A stretch of 64,000 nt of DNA from positions 37,207 through 101,206 of the forward strand of contig CAZEJS010000005.1 of assembly GCA_964512645.1 (NCBI GenBank), read 5' to 3'. Positions 59,415-64,000 of the stretch are shown piece after piece. Position 1 is the stretch's first letter, and the number at the start of each line of letters is the position of its first letter. Both the position numbers and the translations under genes were made by a program. The DNA is from CAZEJS01 sp964512645. GTDB lineage: Bacteria; Actinomycetota; Geothermincolia; Fen-727; Anoxymicrobiaceae. The notes below the pieces were generated by a model. It made no database searches. It had not been told where the DNA came from and saw only the letters and a list, made by a program, of their open reading frames with translations.

Positions 59415-60281
59415 ATGAGGATTCTTCTTACCGGCGGCGACGGCCAGCTGGGCACCGAGATAAAGCTCCTGGCCGGAGGCGACCGGGAGGTCATCGCGCA
59501 CGACCTCGACCTCGACATCACCGATCGCGGGGCGGTCGCGAGGCGCGTGGCCGAGGTGAGACCGGACATCGTGTTGAACGCCGCCGCCTACACCGACGTC
59601 GACGGCGCCGAGTCGGACGAGCTCGCCGCATACCGGGTCAACGCCCTGGGCCCGCAGAACCTCGCGCTGGCGTGCCTGGCGTCGAACGTCCCGCTGATGC
59701 ACGTTTCCACCGATTTCGTGTTCAGCGGGGAGGCGTCAACCCCGTACACGGAGTTCGACGCCCCCGACCCCAGGGGCGTCTACGGCAAGAGCAAGTACGC
59801 CGGCGAGCAGTACGTCAGGGGGCTGCTCTCCCGTTTCTTCATCTGCAGGACGTCGTGGCTCTACGGCGTCGGTGGAGGCAACTTCGTGAAGACGATGCTC
59901 GAGGTGGGCCGCACCAGGGAGGAAGTGCGGGTGGTGGACGACCAGGAGGGCTCGCCGACTTACGCGCGCGACCTTGCGTCCAAGCTCCTGGAGATCGCCG
60001 GGACCGGTGCGTACGGGACATACCACGTCAGCAACTCCGGCAGCATTACCTGGAACCGGTTCACCAGGGACATCTTCGAGATCGCCGGCATTGATACGCC
60101 GGTCCTTCCCGTCTCCACCGCCGAGCTGGGGAGGCCCGCGCCGAGGCCGCGCTTCTCCACCATGCGCGGGCTGGCCCTGGAGCTGGCGGGCGTGCCTCCG
60201 ATGAGGCCGTACCGCACCGCCCTGGAGGAGTTCCTCCTGGCGGACCTCCCCGCGTGGGAGACCGGCGAGGGCCGCCCATGA
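59415..60281 (+). CDS. rmlD: dTDP-4-dehydrorhamnose reductase
   Basis: RmlD reduces dTDP-4-keto-rhamnose to dTDP-L-rhamnose, completing the pathway begun by rmlA, rmlB and rmlC. NAD(P)-binding TGGDGQLGTEI, NAAAYTDVDGAES, STDFVFSGE, catalytic YGKSKYAGEQYV (Tyr and Lys), TSWLYG and GTYHVSNSGSITWNRFT are as in the family. It is 288 residues. It lies about 9 kb from the other rml genes, separated by the FG-GAP gene and the minus-strand glycan operon. Its stop overlaps the next start (ATGA). Confidence 0.95.
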   Translation: MRILLTGGDGQLGTEIKLLAGGDREVIAHDLDLDITDRGAVARRVAEVRPDIVLNAAAYTDVDGAESDELAAYRVNALGPQNLALACLASNVPLMHVSTDFVFSGEASTPYTEFDAPDPRGVYGKSKYAGEQYVRGLLSRFFICRTSWLYGVGGGNFVKTMLEVGRTREEVRVVDDQEGSPTYARDLASKLLEIAGTGAYGTYHVSNSGSITWNRFTRDIFEIAGIDTPVLPVSTAELGRPAPRPRFSTMRGLALELAGVPPMRPYRTALEEFLLADLPAWETGEGRP

Positions 60282-61510
60282 GGTGCCTCCACGTCGTCCA
60301 GAGGTACAGGCCCGCACGGGGGGGCTCGGAGAAGTACTTCGAGGAGATAAGCGAGCGACTGGCCGCCGACGGACACGAGGTCACGGTCTGGACCACCGAC
60401 GCCATCGACATCCAGCACTTCTGGCTCCCCGGCAAGGAGCGGATAGAGGTGCCCCGCGAGGAGCACCGCTCCGTCCGGATAGAGCGCTTCGCGGTCAAGC
60501 GGTTTCCCAGGCACGCCCAGGTGCTCAAGATCCTGGGCAGGCTGCCGGGGCTGGGGCCGAAGAGCGTTTTTTCGTTCCCTTCCCCGCTGGTGCCGGGGAT
60601 GCTGCGCCGCATCGGGACGAAACAGCGTTTCGACATCGTGCACGCCACCGCCCTTCCTTACGACTCGATACTGTACACGGCGTACGCTGTGGCCCGGCGG
60701 CAGGGGATCCCCCTGGTGTACTCGCCCTTCTTCCACCTGGGCGAACAGGGGGCCGAGGACGTGCGACGTTTCTACACCAGGCCGCACCAGTTGAAGCTCG
60801 TCAGGAGCGCCGACCGCGTCCTTGTGCAGACCTCGATAGAGAGCGACTTCGTCCGCTCGGTTGGGTGTCCCGACGACAGGGTGCTGATGCTGGGTATGGG
60901 CGTCAACCCCCCGGAGCTCGCGGGCGGCGACGGGGAGCGCTTCAGGAGCCGGCACGGGATCGCCGGGCCGATTGTCTGCTATATAGGTCCCCGGACGTAT
61001 GACAAGGGCACGTTCCACCTGGTGGAAGCGATGGAGAAGCTGTGGGCCGGGGGAGACCCGTCCACGCTGGTGCTGGCGGGCCTGGACATCGAGGACTTCA
61101 GGCGTTACCACGAGCGGCTGCCGGAGAAGGTGCGCTCGAAGTGCGTGATGCTCGACTTCATCCCCGACGAGGAGAAGCTCGACCTGCTGGACGCCTGCAG
61201 CGTGCTGGCGCTGCCGTCGAGGTCTGACTCTTTCGGCATCGTCTTCCTGGAGGCCTGGTTCTACGGCAAGCCGGTCGTGGGGGCCGACGCGGGCGGCATA
61301 CCCGGGCTGGTGCGCGACGGGGTGGACGGCCTCCTGGTGCCGTTCGGGGACGTCAAGGAACTGGCCCTGTCCGTACAGAAACTGCTAATGGACAGGGAGT
61401 ACGCCGGCAGGCTGGGCGAAGCGGGACGGCGCCGGGTGATCGAGCAGTTCACGTGGGACCAGAAGTACGCCCTGGTGAAGGCGCTCTACGAGGAGCTCGC
61501 CGGCGTATGA
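60278..61510 (+). CDS. GT4-family glycosyltransferase
   Basis: A 410-residue GT-B glycosyltransferase coupled to rmlD by an ATGA overlap, which suggests that it may use dTDP-rhamnose (inference). The N-terminus CLHVVQRYRPARGGSEKYF has the acceptor glycine loop. Other motifs are TPFFHLGEQG-like SPFFHLGEQGAEDVRRFY, IVCYIGPRTYDKGTFHLVEA, VMLDFIPDEEKLDLLDAC and LPSRSDSFGIVFLEAWFYG, with the GT4 Glu region, then GVDGLLVPFGDVKEL. Confidence 0.9.
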   Translation: MRCLHVVQRYRPARGGSEKYFEEISERLAADGHEVTVWTTDAIDIQHFWLPGKERIEVPREEHRSVRIERFAVKRFPRHAQVLKILGRLPGLGPKSVFSFPSPLVPGMLRRIGTKQRFDIVHATALPYDSILYTAYAVARRQGIPLVYSPFFHLGEQGAEDVRRFYTRPHQLKLVRSADRVLVQTSIESDFVRSVGCPDDRVLMLGMGVNPPELAGGDGERFRSRHGIAGPIVCYIGPRTYDKGTFHLVEAMEKLWAGGDPSTLVLAGLDIEDFRRYHERLPEKVRSKCVMLDFIPDEEKLDLLDACSVLALPSRSDSFGIVFLEAWFYGKPVVGADAGGIPGLVRDGVDGLLVPFGDVKELALSVQKLLMDREYAGRLGEAGRRRVIEQFTWDQKYALVKALYEELAGV

Positions 61511-61565
61511 GCCGTGCCGGGCCACGTGGCGCGGGACGGGGCGGAGGGCGGACCGGGAGCTGAAA

Positions 61566-62033
61566 ATGGCCGAAAACCGCATGGACATTGAGCAGGTCAT
61601 GGAGGGCGTGAACCGGGCGGTCTCGGCGCCGGAGACCCTGCTGGCCGATTTCTGGGCCGAGAAGCGTCCACGGGCGCCAAGCCTCGCTTTCATCTACCCG
61701 CCGCACTCGAAGACCCTGCGGGTGAACCTGGACATGGTTTCCCGCAACTGGGAGGTCAACGGCGAGTTCGAGCTCGGTTCGCGGCGGCGGGGCATAGGCC
61801 GGGCGGTCGTTGCCCTCAAGAAGGCGACCCGGGCGTTCCTGCGCTGGTACCTGAACCCCATCGTCCACCAGGTGCGCAAGTTCAACATGCTGGTGACGCG
61901 CACCCTGCACGACCTCGCCAACAACCTGGAAGAGGTGTCGGGACGCGTGGAGGAGCTGGAGGCCCTCGAGGCGGACAGGCGCCTGGCCCTCCTCGAGGAG
62001 AGGCTTTCCCGTCTGGAAGGCGGGGGGGAGTAG
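61566..62033 (+). CDS. small helical protein of the glycan cluster
   Basis: A 155-residue protein without a recognised domain. Its middle contains RAVVALKKATRAFLRWYLNP followed by IVHQVRKFN, very similar in pattern to the N-terminal half of the 58306-59262 protein. The C-terminal 50 residues (LHDLANNLEEVSGRVEELEA onwards) form a coiled coil. Such segments often precede methyltransferase or glycosyltransferase domains in envelope clusters. Here the segment is a separate gene, three bases before a large glycosyltransferase. It may help assemble the glycosyltransferase at the membrane; unproven. ATG 61566 follows GGGAGC. Confidence 0.75.
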   Translation: MAENRMDIEQVMEGVNRAVSAPETLLADFWAEKRPRAPSLAFIYPPHSKTLRVNLDMVSRNWEVNGEFELGSRRRGIGRAVVALKKATRAFLRWYLNPIVHQVRKFNMLVTRTLHDLANNLEEVSGRVEELEALEADRRLALLEERLSRLEGGGE

Positions 62034-62036
62034 GGC

Positions 62037-63902
62037 ATGCCGGCCGAGCGCGCGAGGCCGGTGAGCGTGATAGTGCTCACCTGGAACGGGCTGGACGTCA
62101 CCAGGAGGTGCCTGGACTCGCTGCTGTCCGGGACCACGCACCCGGACTTCGAGGTGGTGGTGGTGGACAACGGAAGCACCGACGGCACCCTGGAGTTCCT
62201 CAGGGGCCTGCCCGGCATCAGGCTCATCGAGAACGGCGAGAACCTGGGGTTCGTGGGTGGGAACAACGCCGGCATCGCCCGGACCTCCAACGACGTGGTC
62301 CTGCTGAACAACGATACCGAGATCGTCCAGGAGGACTGGCTCGAGCGCATGCAGGAGCTCGCCTGCTCCGCCGAGGGGATCGGGATCGTGGGGTGCAGGC
62401 TGGTCAACGCCGAGGGGCGCCTGGTCCACGCGGGCACCTACATGCCCCTGCCGAGCTTCTGGGGCCAGGAGTACCCGGGCGACGAGCGCGATATCGGCCA
62501 GTACACCCGGGACCGCGAGGTCGAAGGGGTCATCGCGGCCTGCGTATATATCAAGCGGCGCGTCTTCGACGAGGTGGGGATGCTCGACACCGACTACTTC
62601 TCCTACTACGAGGACACCGATTTCTGCCTCAAGGCGCGAAGGGCCGGGTGGGCGACGTACTGCTGCGGCGGGGCGACGGTGAAGCACCTCGAGAACGCCT
62701 CGACGGACGTCAACAGGATGGATTTCTCGGGCACTTTCAAGCGGTCGCGGGAGGTGTTCCTCTCCAAGTGGAGCGATTACTACCGGGACCGGTACACCCA
62801 CCGGCTGACCTGGCGCTCCTACATCTCCGGGCAGGGCCCGTTCTCGCTGGCCAGCCGCAAGATACTGTGGGCCCTGGACAGGGCCGGCGTCGACGTGAAC
62901 CTGGCGTTCCTCGAGGGCGTCGAGCGCGCCGAGCTCGACGACTTCCGTATTAACGACATGAAGAACCGCGGAAACGACCGCGGCAGGCCCCAGGTGCTGT
63001 TCGGGCCGCCGGATACGCTCTCCAGCGCCGACGGCGACTACAACATCGCCTACGTGTTCTCCCCTTACGACCGGTTCGACCCCTCCTGGGTCAAGGAGAT
63101 GAACAGGATGGACGAGGTCTGGGTCACCAGCCGGTTCCAGGAGGAGTCCGCGCGGGCCTCGGGGGTGAAGCGGGAGATAACGGTTGTGCCGCCGGGCCTC
63201 GACCCCGACTACTTCCACCCGGGCATCGCCTCCTACCACCTCCCGGGGCGCTTCACGTTCCTCGCCCCGCTGGAGTGGGGCGAGGCCGGCGCATCGGAGA
63301 CGCTGCTGCGCGCTTTCACCGACGAGTTCGGGGCCGACGAGAAAGTGCTGCTGGTCGTGCTCGTGCGGTCCCCGCTGGGCGGCGATGACGAGGCGGGGGC
63401 TTGGGCGTCGGAGGCCGCCGCCGCCGGCGGCAGCGGCGAGGTCGAGGAGGCCGTCGAGGCCATGTCCCTGACGCCGGAGAGGGCCCCGGTGGTCTTCGTG
63501 GTCGACCACGACCTCGAGCCGTACCAGGCGGGCAGCCTCTACAGGTCGGCCGACTGCCTGGTGCTCGCGGGGAGGAGCGCCGAGCCCGGTTCCGCGGCGA
63601 TCGAGGCGCTGGCCTGCGGCATTCCGGTGGTCGCGCCCGACTGGGGTGGCGCGGCGGGGATCCTCGACGGGCGCAGCGCCTTCGGTGTGGGTTGCGACCT
63701 CGTACCTTCGCCGGTGGGGGGCCTCAACTGGGCCGGGCCGCGCTACGACGGGATGAGGGAAGCTTTGAGGTCCGCCCGCTCGGGCGCTTCCGAGGCGCGG
63801 AAAGAGGCGCTGGACGCTTCCCGGGTCCTGCGCGCAGAACGCTCGTGGGACGCGGTCGCGGCGACGATGATCGAGAGGCTGGGTAGGATTGCCCGGGGAT
63901 AG
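62037..63902 (+). CDS. two-domain glycosyltransferase (GT2 plus GT4-like)
   Basis: A 621-residue fusion. The N-terminal GT-A domain (about residues 8-260) starts VSVIVLTWNGLDVTRRCLDS and has VVVDNGSTDGTLEFL, NLGFVGGNNAGI, the metal-binding LLNNDTEIV in the DxD position, and DTDYFSYYEDTDFCLKARRA, the WbbL/rhamnosyltransferase-like signature. The C-terminal domain (about 320-615) resembles the donor half of GT-B enzymes: YVFSPYDRFDPSW, ITVVPPGLDPDYFHPG, FTFLAPLEWGEAGASETLLR and RSAEPGSAAIEALACGIPVV. The fusion suggests two successive sugar transfers, or one active and one binding domain. WbbL-like GT2 enzymes often transfer rhamnose, which fits the nearby rml genes. Confidence 0.88.
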   Translation: MPAERARPVSVIVLTWNGLDVTRRCLDSLLSGTTHPDFEVVVVDNGSTDGTLEFLRGLPGIRLIENGENLGFVGGNNAGIARTSNDVVLLNNDTEIVQEDWLERMQELACSAEGIGIVGCRLVNAEGRLVHAGTYMPLPSFWGQEYPGDERDIGQYTRDREVEGVIAACVYIKRRVFDEVGMLDTDYFSYYEDTDFCLKARRAGWATYCCGGATVKHLENASTDVNRMDFSGTFKRSREVFLSKWSDYYRDRYTHRLTWRSYISGQGPFSLASRKILWALDRAGVDVNLAFLEGVERAELDDFRINDMKNRGNDRGRPQVLFGPPDTLSSADGDYNIAYVFSPYDRFDPSWVKEMNRMDEVWVTSRFQEESARASGVKREITVVPPGLDPDYFHPGIASYHLPGRFTFLAPLEWGEAGASETLLRAFTDEFGADEKVLLVVLVRSPLGGDDEAGAWASEAAAAGGSGEVEEAVEAMSLTPERAPVVFVVDHDLEPYQAGSLYRSADCLVLAGRSAEPGSAAIEALACGIPVVAPDWGGAAGILDGRSAFGVGCDLVPSPVGGLNWAGPRYDGMREALRSARSGASEARKEALDASRVLRAERSWDAVAATMIERLGRIARG

Positions 63903-64000
63903 CGAGCTCGACTGGGGGACCTGCCATGGGCCGCCGCGGCGAGAAAGGGCGCTCGCCTGCGCGAAGGCCCACAGGCACGTGCTGAGTGTGGTGGCGGGCA
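63903..64000. other. window end, no assignable gene
   Basis: Ninety-eight bases after the GT2/GT4 gene. A 19-codon plus-strand frame starting at ATG 63925 ends in the window and is not convincing. A GTG at 63979 stays open to the edge (reading VLSVVAG) and could be the start of the next gene, but it is too short to judge. Confidence 0.3.

Noticed and set aside
63925..63984. A short plus-strand frame at the window end (19 codons, Arg-rich)
   Set aside because: It is too short, with no ribosome-binding site or homology. The following gene may start beyond it.

Overview
The window is a GC-rich bacterial chromosome segment, almost fully coding, with one tRNA and no insertion sequence, phage, integrase or CRISPR array that I can see. 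The gene order tilS-hpt-ftsH-folE-folP-folB-folK ... DUF2520 gene-panC-panD ... coaX is the order I recall from Mycobacterium and other Actinomycetota, so I place the host in that phylum. A complete V/A-type ATPase operon, SLH domains and repeat-rich secreted proteins are not typical of model actinobacteria and suggest a deep-branching lineage (Geothermincolia- or OPB41-like). That placement is inference.

Layout. 1-3.9 kb: end of a pyruvate:ferredoxin oxidoreductase locus (PorA tail, PorB), tRNA-Thr(CGT), and a soluble GAF/PAS histidine kinase. 4-7.2 kb: CapA-like lipoprotein, tilS, hpt. 7.3-9.4 kb: ftsH. 9.4-18.6 kb: a long cofactor block for folate (folE, folP, folB, folK), pantothenate/CoA (DUF2520 Rossmann protein, panC, panD, coaX) and NAD (nadA, nadB, nadC). 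18.6-19.1 kb: an SCP-2-like lipid carrier. 19.1-28 kb: nine-gene V/A-ATPase operon in the order H-I-K-E-C-F-A-B-D. 28-31.7 kb: murA, carrying Asp at the usual catalytic Cys, and a membrane protein with a phosphatase-like ectodomain. 31.7-35.2 kb (minus strand): DrrAB-like ABC exporter and a glycosyltransferase. 35.3-53.4 kb: cell-surface region. 53.4-59.3 kb (minus strand): five-gene glycan operon. 59.4-64 kb: rmlD and further glycosyltransferases.

The most distinctive system is in the surface region. Five secreted proteins with unrelated front ends (malectin plus GH116-like glycosidase; Amidase_3; SLH plus NlpC/P60; SpoIID/LytB; FG-GAP beta-propeller) all finish with the same C-terminal module of exactly four repeats of about 105 residues. 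Four of the five stop at the same point of the repeat, just after a W-Y-F-A-E-G-[YC]-T strand. Three of them plus a polysaccharide deacetylase form one run of peptidoglycan-remodelling genes. The whole set is interleaved with the dTDP-rhamnose pathway (rmlA, rmlC, rmlB, rmlD) and glycosyltransferases. One hypothesis is that the four-repeat module anchors enzymes to a rhamnose-containing wall polysaccharide made by the neighbouring genes.

Regulation seen in the sequence. Most recognisable promoters carry an extended -10 (TGn then a TATAAT-like hexamer), often with a poor -35. In three places (ftsH, the V/A-ATPase operon, the amidase operon) an intrinsic-terminator-like hairpin lies between such a promoter and the start codon. 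Start codons are often TTG or GTG, and many genes are coupled by ATGA or GTGA overlaps.
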